A stretch of DNA of 64,000 nt from Myxococcales bacterium (GTDB taxonomy: Bacteria > Lernaellota > Lernaellaia > Lernaellales > Lernaellaceae), in the NCBI GenBank assembly GCA_012517325.1, contig JAAYVF010000008.1, positions 97,482-161,481 of the forward strand, written 5' to 3'. This document shows, one piece after another, positions 52,777 to 61,209 of the stretch. Numbering within the stretch: position 1 is the stretch's first letter; the number at the start of each line of letters is the position of its first letter. Under the pieces are notes generated by a model that was not told the DNA's origin, searched no databases, and saw nothing but the letters and a program-made list of their open reading frames with translations. The position numbers and the translations under genes were made by a program.

Positions 52777-54174
52777 ATGGAGAAGGTTTCTCGGCGGATG
52801 AACCGGTTGACCCGAGCGGGACTGGCGATCGGCTGTCTGATTCTGCTCTGGTTGTCCGGCTGCGACGGCGCGCCGAACGAGGCGCCGCCAAAGCCGCCCG
52901 TCGTGCTGATCGTCATCGACACCGTGCGGGACGATCACTGCGGGTTCGACGGCTACGCGCGCCAGACCACGCCGTTCCTCGCGAAGTTCGCCCGCCAATC
53001 CGTCCGCTTTACCGCGGCGCACTCCTCGGCCAGTTGGACCCTGCCCAGCGTCGCCACCCTGTTCACCGGCGTGTCGCCCACTCGCCATGGAATGGAACTC
53101 GCCTCGACGGAACAGGATCAACAGTTGCTGAGCCAGGTGCTCAACGACAAATTTCTCACCTTGGCCGAAAGCCTGAAGGAGCGGGGTTACAATACCTACG
53201 GCATCAACGCCAATTACCACCTGCAGCGGAAAATCGGCATCGCGCAGGGTTTCGACTATTACAAAATCCATCGTTACAGCACGCGGAAAAAGGTGGACGT
53301 CACGGTGGAAAAAACCCTGGAGATCATCCGCGCCGCCGATTCCGAAAGCCAGCCCTATTTTCTGTACGTTCATTACTTCGATCCGCATCATCCGTACAAA
53401 GCCCAGGAACCTTACTTCGGCCAGTGGCACGTCCCAGGCAAAAAAGACCGCGACGACCAGGAAGTCGCGCGGCGGTTCGATGAAAAATACTACCTGACGC
53501 ATCGCGCGGAACTGGCCGACATCGTCGACCGTTACGATTCGGAAATCGCCGGTTGCGACGAATCCATCGGCCGTTGGCTGCCCCAGGTGCCGCGCTTCGA
53601 CGAGGCGCTGGTGATTGTCACCGCCGATCACGGCGAGGCGTTCACCGATCACGACAACCTGATTCACGGCGGCGACCTGTACGAGGAAGTATTGCACGTG
53701 CCGCTCTTGATCCGGCTGCCCGGCGGCCGTTCGGGCGGCACGACCAGCGACGCGCTGGTCGGGTTGATCGACCTGTACCCGACGATCGCCGCCCTGACCG
53801 GCGCGACGGCCCCGTCTTACCTGGAAGGCCTCGATTTGCGGCCGGCGCAACCCGGTTTGAATCCGGCCCTGGCGGGACGCCGGCTTTTCGCGCACACCCG
53901 GCACGATCCGTCTTCCATGTGGAGCGCCCTGCTGAACGGCAAGCAAAAGCTGTTGTACCGGCAAAACCGGGAAACCTGGATGCTGTTCGACCTGGCCGCC
54001 GATCCGGCCGAGAAAAACGATCGCCTGGCCACGCTTCCGGTCGCGGAAACGGAAGCCGCCCGCCGCGACCTGCGGCGACAACTTTTAACCTTGCCCCTTT
54101 ACAGGCCGGGTTCGATTGGCCAAGATTTAAGCGAGGGGCTCAAAAAACAAATGAAATCCCTCGGATATCTTTGA
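52777..54174 (+). CDS. Sulfatase-fold lipoprotein hydrolase, copy 2
   Basis: This is a 465-residue protein whose ATG at 52777 follows CGGAGGCCCGGCG. Lipobox LSGC. The same order of motifs as its neighbours: 'VVLIVIDTVRDDHCGFDGY', 'ASWTLPSVATLFTGVSP' with Thr88 in the nucleophile position, 'HYFDPHHPYK', 'VTADHGEAFTDHDN' and 'MKSLGYL' at the end. Arg after the nucleophile is Val. It sits 91 bases after copy 1 and 21 bases before copy 3, so a co-transcribed tandem array is likely. The enzymes would act in the periplasm or on the cell surface, perhaps on phosphorylated or phosphoglycerol-bearing envelope glycans; that is inferred. Confidence 0.9.
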   Translation: MEKVSRRMNRLTRAGLAIGCLILLWLSGCDGAPNEAPPKPPVVLIVIDTVRDDHCGFDGYARQTTPFLAKFARQSVRFTAAHSSASWTLPSVATLFTGVSPTRHGMELASTEQDQQLLSQVLNDKFLTLAESLKERGYNTYGINANYHLQRKIGIAQGFDYYKIHRYSTRKKVDVTVEKTLEIIRAADSESQPYFLYVHYFDPHHPYKAQEPYFGQWHVPGKKDRDDQEVARRFDEKYYLTHRAELADIVDRYDSEIAGCDESIGRWLPQVPRFDEALVIVTADHGEAFTDHDNLIHGGDLYEEVLHVPLLIRLPGGRSGGTTSDALVGLIDLYPTIAALTGATAPSYLEGLDLRPAQPGLNPALAGRRLFAHTRHDPSSMWSALLNGKQKLLYRQNRETWMLFDLAADPAEKNDRLATLPVAETEAARRDLRRQLLTLPLYRPGSIGQDLSEGLKKQMKSLGYL

Positions 54175-54195
54175 GCAACACGGAAAGAAGACAAC

Positions 54196-55599
54196 ATGAA
54201 ACGTTTTTCGCCGCCTTGGCTCAAGGCGTTTTGTTTTATTCTGGCCCTGACGTTGACGATCGCGACCGCCGCCGGCTGCAAGCGCCTGCGACAAAAAGCG
54301 GCCAAAACCGATAAACCGCCGATCGTTCTGTTCGTCATCGACACCCTGCGAGCCGACCACGTCGGCGCCTACGGTTATCCGCGCGCCACGACGCCTAACC
54401 TCGATCAGTTCGCCGCCAAGGCGCTACGCTTCAACCACGCGTACGCCGCCGCCAGTTGGACGGTGCCGAGCATGTCCTCCCTGTTCACCGGCGTTTACCC
54501 GTGGGACCACGGGGTCACCAAGGCCGAACTGGTGAACGTGCAGGAAATCGAATACCAGCTCACGCTCAACGACCAGTTTCAGACCCTGGCCGAGGCGCTG
54601 CGCGACGCCGGCTACGAAACGTTCGGCGTTTCGGGCAATTACCACATGCACGAAAAATACGGCATGGCGCAGGGCTTCGCGCATTACAAAACCTTCGCTT
54701 TCCGCGACCGCGACCAGGTCGACCTGCAAGTGAAGGACTGGATCGAGCAGCTCAGGCGTGTGCGGCAGCAGGGCAAGCCGTATTTCCTTTACGTGCACTA
54801 TTTCGACCCGCATCATCCGTACCTGGCGGTCGACCCGTTCATCCGCGAATGGCTGCCGAAATTCGACGAGGAAGAACTGAAAAAAATCGTCCTGGAAAAC
54901 TTCGCCGAGGAAGCCAACACCGGCTACTTCCAGAAAAACCCCGATAAAATGCAAATCCTGATCGACCTCTACGATTCCGAGGTGAAGGCCGCCGACGATT
55001 CGGTCGGGCGCTGGCTGCGCGAACTGCCCGACATCGACCAATCGCTGGTCGTCATCACCTCCGACCACGGGGAAGCGTTCGGCGATCATGACAACCTGAT
55101 TCACGGGCGTGATCTGTACAACGAAACCCTGCGCGTGCCCCTGCTCGTCAAGTTCCCGGGTTGGAGCAATCCGGGCGCCGCCGTGGATACGCACGTCAGC
55201 CTGATCGACCTGTACCCGACGCTCGCCGGCGTGGCCCGCGCCGCCAAACCGGCTTACCTGGCCGGCGTCGATCTGATTCCGCTGCTGCAACAGCCGGCAC
55301 CCGACCGCAACCTGTTCGCCACGGTCGAGCGCGCCGACGATCTGACCTGGCGGGCCGTCGTCGGGCCGCAATACAAATGGCTGCTCAACGTCGCCGCCGA
55401 CCGGCAGGAACTGTACGACCTGACGACCGACCCCGGCGAAAAGCGGGAATTGCGGAAGGAAATGCCGTCGGTCGCCGAACAGTACTTCACCCTCTGGGTC
55501 AAAACCCACCGCACCCAGCCGCTCTATCCGCCCGGCAACGCCGGCACCATCGACCCGGCCCTGCGGAAAAATCTGAAAAATTTGGGGTATATCAACTAG
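54196..55599 (+). CDS. Sulfatase-fold lipoprotein hydrolase, copy 3
   Basis: This is a 467-residue protein. The lipobox is TAAGC. Motifs: 'IVLFVIDTLRADHVGAYGY', 'ASWTVPSMSSLFTGVYP' with Thr89 in the nucleophile place, 'HYFDPHHPYLAVD', 'ITSDHGEAFGDHDN', and 'LKNLGYIN' at the end. It is nearer to copy 1 in the second metal motif and in the 'EKYGMAQGF' region. It is the last gene of the three, and a 23-bp tandem repeat array begins seven bases after its stop. Three diverged copies side by side suggest different substrates rather than dosage. Confidence 0.9.
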   Translation: MKRFSPPWLKAFCFILALTLTIATAAGCKRLRQKAAKTDKPPIVLFVIDTLRADHVGAYGYPRATTPNLDQFAAKALRFNHAYAAASWTVPSMSSLFTGVYPWDHGVTKAELVNVQEIEYQLTLNDQFQTLAEALRDAGYETFGVSGNYHMHEKYGMAQGFAHYKTFAFRDRDQVDLQVKDWIEQLRRVRQQGKPYFLYVHYFDPHHPYLAVDPFIREWLPKFDEEELKKIVLENFAEEANTGYFQKNPDKMQILIDLYDSEVKAADDSVGRWLRELPDIDQSLVVITSDHGEAFGDHDNLIHGRDLYNETLRVPLLVKFPGWSNPGAAVDTHVSLIDLYPTLAGVARAAKPAYLAGVDLIPLLQQPAPDRNLFATVERADDLTWRAVVGPQYKWLLNVAADRQELYDLTTDPGEKRELRKEMPSVAEQYFTLWVKTHRTQPLYPPGNAGTIDPALRKNLKNLGYIN

Positions 55600-55605
55600 G
55601 GTCCC

Positions 55606-55789
55606 GGGGTTACGCCCGCAACGGACCCGGGGTTACGCCCGCAACGGACCTGGGGTTACGCCCGCGACGGACCTGGGGTTACGCCCGCAACGGACCTGGG
55701 GTTACGCCCGCGACGGACCTGGGGTTACGCCCGCGACGGACCTGGGGTTACGCCCGCGACGGACCTGGGGTTACGCCCGCGACGGGCTC
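55606..55789. repeat. Eight tandem copies of a 23-bp repeat
   Basis: The unit begins GGGGTTACGCCCGC, then A or G, then ACGGACC and a final C or T. Copies start at 55606, 55629, 55652, 55675, 55698, 55721, 55744 and 55767, and the last one is altered at its end. Variation is nearly confined to the A/G at position 15 and the last base. It lies just after the stop of the third sulfatase-fold gene. There are no spacers, so it is not a CRISPR array. Confidence 0.95.
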
Positions 55790-56101
55790 ACCCCAGGCTG
55801 TGTTCTCCCGCCCCTTCAGGGCGAAGAGAGATTTACGCGTTCGTCGAGTCCTTCACATGCGTGACGCCTCCATCACTACTTTTTTTAAATAAACACGGTG
55901 ATTCACATCTCCGTCATCCACCTGGAAAAACACTTGGAAGGTAATATTCCGGAGACTGCTATGGCCAATAACCATATGATTATATTGAATAATTATTTAT
56001 TTTAAAAAAAATAAAATTCTGAAAAACTTACCAGTCCCCAAGACACAGGCACTCACATATCTTCGTCTTCAAAAGGGTTTGGTAACTTTCACGGAGGAGA
56101 A
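55790..56101. other. AT-rich intergenic stretch
   Basis: About 310 bases in which composition falls sharply (for example TATTTATTTTAAAAAAAATA around 55994). I see no gene or structured RNA. A GGAGGA ribosome site at its end serves the small gene at 56102. Confidence 0.5.
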
Positions 56102-56317
56102 ATGGTTGACCAATTCGCTAACGAACCGCCGACCAATTTTGAAGCGTTCATTCTTTTTTTAACGTTTCATTTTTTCCTGTCGGCGTTATTGAAAGCTCTT
56201 CTTTCTTTTTCAAATTGGCCTCCTTTCTTATGTTATTTGGTTGAAATAATATTACACCTAATCATTTTTATTTTTAAGAATAAATTTGAAAAATCTACCA
56301 TTGATAATATATCATAA
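56102..56317 (+). CDS. Small AT-rich membrane protein, unknown
   Basis: This is a 71-residue protein starting at an ATG preceded by CACGGAGGAGAA, a very good ribosome site in an otherwise poor stretch. Two hydrophobic segments ('AFILFLTFHFFLSALLKALL' and 'LCYLVEIILHLIIFIF') imply two membrane passes. The codons are AT-rich, unlike its neighbours, so the gene is probably acquired, or the stretch is decayed and the frame fortuitous. A two-way terminator follows. I do not recognise it. Confidence 0.5.
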   Translation: MVDQFANEPPTNFEAFILFLTFHFFLSALLKALLSFSNWPPFLCYLVEIILHLIIFIFKNKFEKSTIDNIS

Positions 56318-56346
56318 TATCCCATTTCAGACGAAACCCCTGGATT

Positions 56347-56378
56347 AAAAAAGGGCGGCCCCGAGGGGTCGCCCTTTT
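56347..56378. terminator. Two-way terminator between the small gene and gap genes
   Basis: AAAGGGCGGCCCC and GGGGTCGCCCTTTT pair in a long stem. Read rightwards it ends in TTTT; read leftwards it ends in a run of six T, so it also stops the gap operon. Confidence 0.75.
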
Positions 56379-56396
56379 GATTTACCGGAGTCCGGT

Positions 56397-57401
56397 TTAC
56401 AGGTGGAACATCCGCTCGATCAGGTCGATCATGCGGTTCGAATAGCCCCACTCGTTATCGTACCACGACGACACCTTCACCCAGTTGCCGTTCAGGGTCT
56501 GGGTGAGCAGCGAGTCGAAGATCGAGGAGTGCGGGTTGTCGATGATATCCACCGAGACGATCGGGTCGTTGGTGTATTCGAGGATGCCCTTGAAGTTGGT
56601 CATCGAGGCGTTTTTCACCGCTTCGTTGATCTTCTCGACGCACACCTTCTGGTCGAGCTCGAGGATCAGGTCGCAGATCGAACCGTCGGCCACCGGCACG
56701 CGGTAGGACATGCCCTGCAGCTTGCCGTTGAGTTCCGGAATGACCTTGCCGATCGCACGGGCGGCGCCGGTCGTGGTCGGGATGACCGACAGGGTCGCGG
56801 CGCGGGCCCGGCGCAGATCCTTGTGCGGAAAGTCGAGCAACCGCTGATCGTTGGTGTAGGCGTGCACGGTGATCATGTAGCCGCGGCGGACGCCGAAGGC
56901 GTCGTGCAAAACCTTCACCACCGGAGCGGCGCAGTTGGTCGTGCAGGAGGCGTTGGAGACCAGCTTCATGTCCTTGGTCAGGGTGTCGCTGTTGACGCCC
57001 ATGACGATCGTGGCGTCCAAGGCATCCTTCGGCGGCACGGCCAGGGCGACTTTCTTCGCGCCAGCTTTCAGGTGGTTTTCGAGCTGTTCGCGCTTGACGA
57101 ACTTGCCGGTCGAATCGACGACGATGTCGACGTTCAGCTCTTTCCAGGGAAGTTGCGACGGATCCTTGATCGCGGTCAGTTTGATCTTGTTGCCGCCGAC
57201 CAGCAGATGATCGCCGTCGAGCGTCACCCGTTCTTTGTAAACGCCGTGAATCGAGTCGTACTTGAACGACAGAAGCAACTGGCGCGGATCGGTTAAATCG
57301 TTGATGCCGACGAATTCGAGGTCGACATTGCGTTCGAGCGCGGCCCGGAGAACCGAGCGCCCGACGCGGCCAAAACCATTGATTGCAACGCGTAGTGACA
57401 T
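56397..57401 (-). CDS. gap: Glyceraldehyde-3-phosphate dehydrogenase (type I), copy 1
   Basis: This is a 334-residue protein that oxidises glyceraldehyde-3-phosphate to 1,3-bisphosphoglycerate with NAD(P) in glycolysis. Rossmann motif 'VAINGFGRVGRSVLRAALE', 'INDLTDP' (the Asp favouring NAD), the catalytic 'NASCTTNCAAP' with its Cys, and the partner His region 'VHAYTNDQRLLDFPH'. The C-terminus 'SWYDNEWGYSNRMIDL' is typical. It lies 13 bases after a second gap gene in the same direction, so the two are likely co-transcribed. Confidence 0.96.
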   Translation of the reverse strand: MSLRVAINGFGRVGRSVLRAALERNVDLEFVGINDLTDPRQLLLSFKYDSIHGVYKERVTLDGDHLLVGGNKIKLTAIKDPSQLPWKELNVDIVVDSTGKFVKREQLENHLKAGAKKVALAVPPKDALDATIVMGVNSDTLTKDMKLVSNASCTTNCAAPVVKVLHDAFGVRRGYMITVHAYTNDQRLLDFPHKDLRRARAATLSVIPTTTGAARAIGKVIPELNGKLQGMSYRVPVADGSICDLILELDQKVCVEKINEAVKNASMTNFKGILEYTNDPIVSVDIIDNPHSSIFDSLLTQTLNGNWVKVSSWYDNEWGYSNRMIDLIERMFHL

Positions 57402-57414
57402 CGGTGATCTCCTT

Positions 57415-58461
57415 TCACGCCCACACGTTCTTGCCGAGGCCGTCGAGTTTTACCAACAAGTCGATCACGCGGTTGGCGTAACCCAGCTCGTTGTCGAACC
57501 ACGCCGACACCTTGAAGAACCTGTCGTCCACCGCCTGGGTGAATTCGGCGTCGAAGACCGCCGAGTTCGTGTTGCCGATCACGTCGACCGAAACGATCGG
57601 GTCGGTCGAGTATTCCAGAATGCCCTGCAACCGCGCCTCGGCGCAGGCCTTGGCGACCGCCTGGTTGATCGCTTCCACCGAGGCCGGCTTGCCGGTGACG
57701 AAGGTCAGGTCGACGACCGAGCCGTCGGGAATCGGCACGCGATGCGCCGAGGAAAAGACCTTGCCCTTCAATTCGGGCAGGATCTTTTCGAGCGCCTTGC
57801 CGGCGCTGGTCGAGGTCGGGATGATCGACAAATTGGCCGCGCGGCTGCGCCGCACGTCGGCGTGCGGGAAGTCGAGCAGGCGCTGGTCGCTGGTGAACGC
57901 ATGCACCGTCAGCAGGTACAAGGTTTCGATCCCGAATTCCTTTTCGAGGATGGCGGCCAGCGGCGTCGCCGCGTTCGTGGTGCAGGAACCGGCGCTGATG
58001 ACCTTTTCCTTGCCCGTCAGTTGATCGTCGTTCACGCCCATGATGATCGACAGATCGGGTTCGTAACCGGTGGGAGGCGGATAGACGATGATCTTCTTGG
58101 CCCCCGCCTGGAGATGGGCTTCGAGTTTTTCCCGGGTCGAGAACGCGCCGGTGGTGTCGATCACCACGTCGGTCGGCAGTTCCTTCCACGGAAGTTTCGC
58201 GTTGTCCTTTTCACCCAGTACCCGGATGTGATCTTCCCCGAACTTCAGGACCTGATTGCCCTTGTCGTCCTGGATGATCTGGACTTCGCTTTTGGGGTAC
58301 GCGCCGTGCACAGAATCGAACCGCAGATTTGCTGCCAGAAGCGCAGGATCGGCCACGTCGTTGATGACCGTGAAGTTGAACGGAACTTTCCGGCGCTTGG
58401 CTTCGCGCAAAATTGCCCGGCCGGTCCGGCCGAACCCGTTGAGACCTACGCGAATAGCCAT
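57415..58461 (-). CDS. gap: Glyceraldehyde-3-phosphate dehydrogenase (type I), copy 2
   Basis: This is a 348-residue protein. The ATG at 58459-58461 follows GGAGGTTGAT; a longer frame to 58473 is not needed. It has all GAPDH parts: 'VGLNGFGRTGRAILREAK', 'VINDVADP', the catalytic 'AGSCTTNAATP' with Ala after CTTN where the partner copy has Cys, and 'VHAFTSDQRLLDFPH'. The second domain ends 'SAWFDNELGYANRVIDLL'. It has extra loops (such as 'KSEVQIIQDDKGNQ') and differs widely from copy 1, so the copies are old paralogues or one was acquired. They may serve opposite directions, glycolysis and gluconeogenesis, as in other bacteria with two gap genes. Confidence 0.95.
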   Translation of the reverse strand: MAIRVGLNGFGRTGRAILREAKRRKVPFNFTVINDVADPALLAANLRFDSVHGAYPKSEVQIIQDDKGNQVLKFGEDHIRVLGEKDNAKLPWKELPTDVVIDTTGAFSTREKLEAHLQAGAKKIIVYPPPTGYEPDLSIIMGVNDDQLTGKEKVISAGSCTTNAATPLAAILEKEFGIETLYLLTVHAFTSDQRLLDFPHADVRRSRAANLSIIPTSTSAGKALEKILPELKGKVFSSAHRVPIPDGSVVDLTFVTGKPASVEAINQAVAKACAEARLQGILEYSTDPIVSVDVIGNTNSAVFDAEFTQAVDDRFFKVSAWFDNELGYANRVIDLLVKLDGLGKNVWA

Positions 58462-58664
58462 ATCAACCTCCATCAGGTGTATGAGAAAAAATCTAAGCCA
58501 TTTAATGAGTTAAGACAGGAAAAGCAAGGGTCAAGCATCCGGCCGAAGAAAAAAGTGCAAAGACCCCTGGCTTTTTGAGATAGGATTATTACTATGTAGT
58601 TAAATGAAGGACAAAAACCGGGCTGACCGGTCAGCAGTAAACCGAAGAAAAAGAGGAATAAGGC

Positions 58665-59060
58665 ATGGAAATCAACGTGACTTTCGGGGGCAACAAACGG
58701 GTCGACGCCGAATTCAACGGCTACGTCGTGAAAACCGACCAACCGGTCAGGGGCGGCGGCGACGGTACGGCGCCTTCGCCGTTCGAATACTTCCTCGCCT
58801 CGCTGGCCACGTGCGCCGGCATCTACGTCCTGGGCTTTTTGCAAAGCCGCAACCTGCCCAGCGAAGGGGTGACGCTGACGCAGCGGCACGAATTCGATCC
58901 AGTCTCGCATCGTTTGTCGGCGGTCACGCTGGCAATCAAATTGCCCGCGGCGATTCCCGAAAAATATCATGAGGCGATCATCCGCACCGCCAGCATGTGC
59001 GCGGTGAAAAAAGCCTTGCAGGATCCGCCGGCCGTCGCGGTCGTCGTCGAACCGGTGTGA
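58665..59060 (+). CDS. OsmC/Ohr-family peroxidase-like protein
   Basis: This is a 131-residue protein. OsmC-type enzymes reduce organic hydroperoxides with two cysteines. Both are present: Cys50 in 'EYFLASLATCAGIY' and Cys112 in 'TASMCAVKKAL'. It has the beta-rich start 'EINVTFGGNKRVDAEFNGY' and 'PVRGGGDGTAPSPFEYF' that feature in the YhfA/OsmC branch. The ribosome site GAATAAGGC before the ATG is modest. It is divergent from the gap operon and probably alone; a hairpin terminator follows it. Confidence 0.9.
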   Translation: MEINVTFGGNKRVDAEFNGYVVKTDQPVRGGGDGTAPSPFEYFLASLATCAGIYVLGFLQSRNLPSEGVTLTQRHEFDPVSHRLSAVTLAIKLPAAIPEKYHEAIIRTASMCAVKKALQDPPAVAVVVEPV

Positions 59061-59092
59061 ACCCCAAGGGCCATTCGTTTTCTCCATTGGTT

Positions 59093-59130
59093 GACGGCGG
59101 CGGGGCCTGCGGCTCCGCCGCCGTTTGTTT
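59093..59130 (+). terminator. Rho-independent terminator after the OsmC-like gene
   Basis: GGCGGCGGGG and CTCCGCCGCC pair and are followed by TTTGTTT. The next 200 bases hold no gene, only repeat-like text such as ACCCGTTTTTACCGGGAATG (about 59285-59304). Confidence 0.7.
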
Positions 59131-59332
59131 AGTCATCGAGGGGTTAAAGGAAGTAGTTAAGCAAGAATATGACGGAGGGATTTGCGACCACCATTCATCG
59201 TTTTTCCGTGCGTGAGCCGGAATCCAAAATCCGGAGTGCCGCAACAATTTCAATGGGTTTGTATGAATTGCACGGGCACGGTTACCCGTTTTTACCGGGA
59301 ATGACAAAAAGAACCTGGCGACGGCCCACACC

Positions 59333-60367
59333 CTACCAGCGCGCCCGGTGTTCCTCGGCCCAGCCAAGCAGGTCGCGGATCTCCAACTTTTTCCCCTCGT
59401 CGGTGACGAGCGTGCCGGAGTAGCGGCCGAACATCTGGTGCACCTCGGTGCGGATGACCAGCAGGTCGGTCTTATCGTGCCGGTCGAAAATCGGGGTCAG
59501 CGTCAGGTCGAGGCGTCCGTCGTCGGCGCGGAAACGCCACGGCTTCATGTAGTCGCCGGCGTCGTACTCGAAATCCACCCACCCCAGCTTGTGCATTTTC
59601 CCGTCGAGGAAAAAGCAGTTTTCCGTCGCCGCCGACAGATCGCCGAAGCCCTTGCCGAGGTTGAGGCCGATCAACCCGCCGTCCGACAGGAAACCCGAGG
59701 CGGTGCCCCAGTTCCAGAAGGTGTGGTAATCCCACACGCCGCGGCCCCAATCGAGGTCGCCCAGCGCCCGGTCGGGCTCGACGACCAGCCGGGTGTCGCC
59801 CAGGCGGATTTCGCCCATTGCCGGCATACAGTTGATTTTTTCGTTGTGGTAAAAACCGCGCGCCCCGATCGGCGTCGCCATGACGATCGATTCGATGCTC
59901 TCCGGCTGCGCCAGCACCAGATCGGCGACCAGCGGCCGCCCGTCGGAGAGGCGCGGCCAATCGACGCGCAGGCGCCGCTCGTTCGCCAGCCGCTTGAACT
60001 CGATGTTCACCCGGCCCCAGCGAAAGACAATGTCGCCCGTGCGGCTGTCGCGCGGCAGGGTCACGCCCATGCCCAGCGGGGTGATCACCGTAGCCTCGGG
60101 CATCGCCAGGGTTTTGAAGTCGATGAAGTAGGCGAAGGCCACGCCGGCCAGGCCGCCGTGCGAGACCGCGACGGAGAAAAACCAGTCGGGGCCGGTGACG
60201 CCGTAGTAGTCCCATTCCTTGAGGCGCAGGCGATTGACCGCCGCGAGGGGCGTCAGGCGGATGTTTTCCGGGTTGTACCGGAAGTTCGGCCGCTTGGCGA
60301 AGCCGGGTTCGGTCAGCATGCCGTTTTCATCGAGGAGCGGAATCGGTCGCGTGATTTCGTGTTGCAT
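59333..60367 (-). CDS. DUF2804 protein
   Basis: This is a 344-residue protein whose ATG follows AAAGGATCACCC. It starts 'MQHEITRPIPLLDENGML' as DUF2804 proteins do. Characteristic parts are 'LRLKEWDYYGVTGPDWFFS', 'YFIDFKTLAMPEAT', 'FYHNEKINCMPAMGEIRLGD', and 'FWNWGTASGFLSDGGLIGLNLGKGFGD' (cited in pieces). The fold is lipocalin-like/beta-rich and the family is uncharacterised, widespread in bacteria and some eukaryotes. It has no signal peptide. The neighbouring SDR and TPP enzyme genes in the same direction, each separated by small gaps, could be co-transcribed. Confidence 0.88.
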   Translation of the reverse strand: MQHEITRPIPLLDENGMLTEPGFAKRPNFRYNPENIRLTPLAAVNRLRLKEWDYYGVTGPDWFFSVAVSHGGLAGVAFAYFIDFKTLAMPEATVITPLGMGVTLPRDSRTGDIVFRWGRVNIEFKRLANERRLRVDWPRLSDGRPLVADLVLAQPESIESIVMATPIGARGFYHNEKINCMPAMGEIRLGDTRLVVEPDRALGDLDWGRGVWDYHTFWNWGTASGFLSDGGLIGLNLGKGFGDLSAATENCFFLDGKMHKLGWVDFEYDAGDYMKPWRFRADDGRLDLTLTPIFDRHDKTDLLVIRTEVHQMFGRYSGTLVTDEGKKLEIRDLLGWAEEHRARW

Positions 60368-60441
60368 GGGTGATCCTTTCTCGCGATGCCTATATTAACG
60401 GCAAACCCGATGGCTGACGAGATTAATTTTTTCCGCCACGC

Positions 60442-61167
60442 CTACCAGTTCCTCTCCGCCCCCAGTTGATCCCAGAAGCGGCCGGATTGTTCGGGCGTCA
60501 GGCGATCGAGCACTTGCAGCAGGCCGCGCACGGCGTCGGGCGTCGCGACCGGCGCACGGGCGCCGCCCATTTCGGTGCGCACCCAGCCGGGATGCAGCGA
60601 CACCACGCGAAAGCCTTGCGAATGCAGATCCAGGTGCAGCAGGCGGGTGAACATGTTGAGCGCGGCCTTGCTGGCGCAATACGCGTAGTAGCCGGGCATC
60701 GCCTTGTCGGCGATGGACCCGACCCACGAACTCAGGTTGGCGATCAGCGGCGCCGCGCTGTTGCGCAACAGCGGCAGCAGCGTCTGCGCGGCCAGCAGCG
60801 GCGCGACGCTGTTGATTTCGAAGACGCGCCGCAGATCGGCGGCCTGCAATTCGCCCAGCGGAACGTCGGTGCCGCGGTCGAACGAACCCGCGCCGACGCG
60901 GATGATGCCCGCGTTGTTGATCAGCCAGTCCAGCGCCTCCGCCCGCTCGGCCACCGCGTCGCGCGCCGCGTCCAACGATGCCTGCTCGGTCACGTCCAGC
61001 GGCAGGATCGTCAACCGGTCGGGGTGCGCGGCGGCCAGTTGTTGCAGCGCTTCCGCCTGTTCCGGCCGGCGCGCGCCGGCGAAAACGCGCTCGCCCCGCG
61101 CCAGCAACTGCCGCGTGAATTCCAGGCCCAGGCCGCGATTGGCCCCCGTGATGAAAATGCGCTTCAT
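60442..61167 (-). CDS. Short-chain dehydrogenase/reductase
   Basis: This is a 241-residue protein. The NAD(P) loop 'TGANRGLGLEF' (about 8-18), 'LINNAG' (about 86-91), catalytic Ser in 'NLSSWVGSIAD', and Tyr/Lys in 'GYYAYCASKAALN' define a classical SDR. 'HPGWVRTEMGG' follows. The 'RR' after the second strand ('FAGARRPEQA') favours NADPH. The substrate is unknown. It sits about 74 bases before the DUF2804 gene and 42 bases after the TPP enzyme gene, all leftward. Confidence 0.93.
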   Translation of the reverse strand: MKRIFITGANRGLGLEFTRQLLARGERVFAGARRPEQAEALQQLAAAHPDRLTILPLDVTEQASLDAARDAVAERAEALDWLINNAGIIRVGAGSFDRGTDVPLGELQAADLRRVFEINSVAPLLAAQTLLPLLRNSAAPLIANLSSWVGSIADKAMPGYYAYCASKAALNMFTRLLHLDLHSQGFRVVSLHPGWVRTEMGGARAPVATPDAVRGLLQVLDRLTPEQSGRFWDQLGAERNW

Positions 61168-61209
61168 GCCCGCATCCTTGGTTGGAGGGAAGCCGCAGCA
61201 TAACGCGAA

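Noticed and set aside
51258..55599. Formylglycine-type sulfatases
   Set aside because: The Cys/Ser-x-Pro-x-Arg motif is absent; Thr and a hydrophobic residue occupy those places.
55606..55789. CRISPR array
   Set aside because: The 23-bp repeats are directly adjacent with no spacers, and no cas gene is present.
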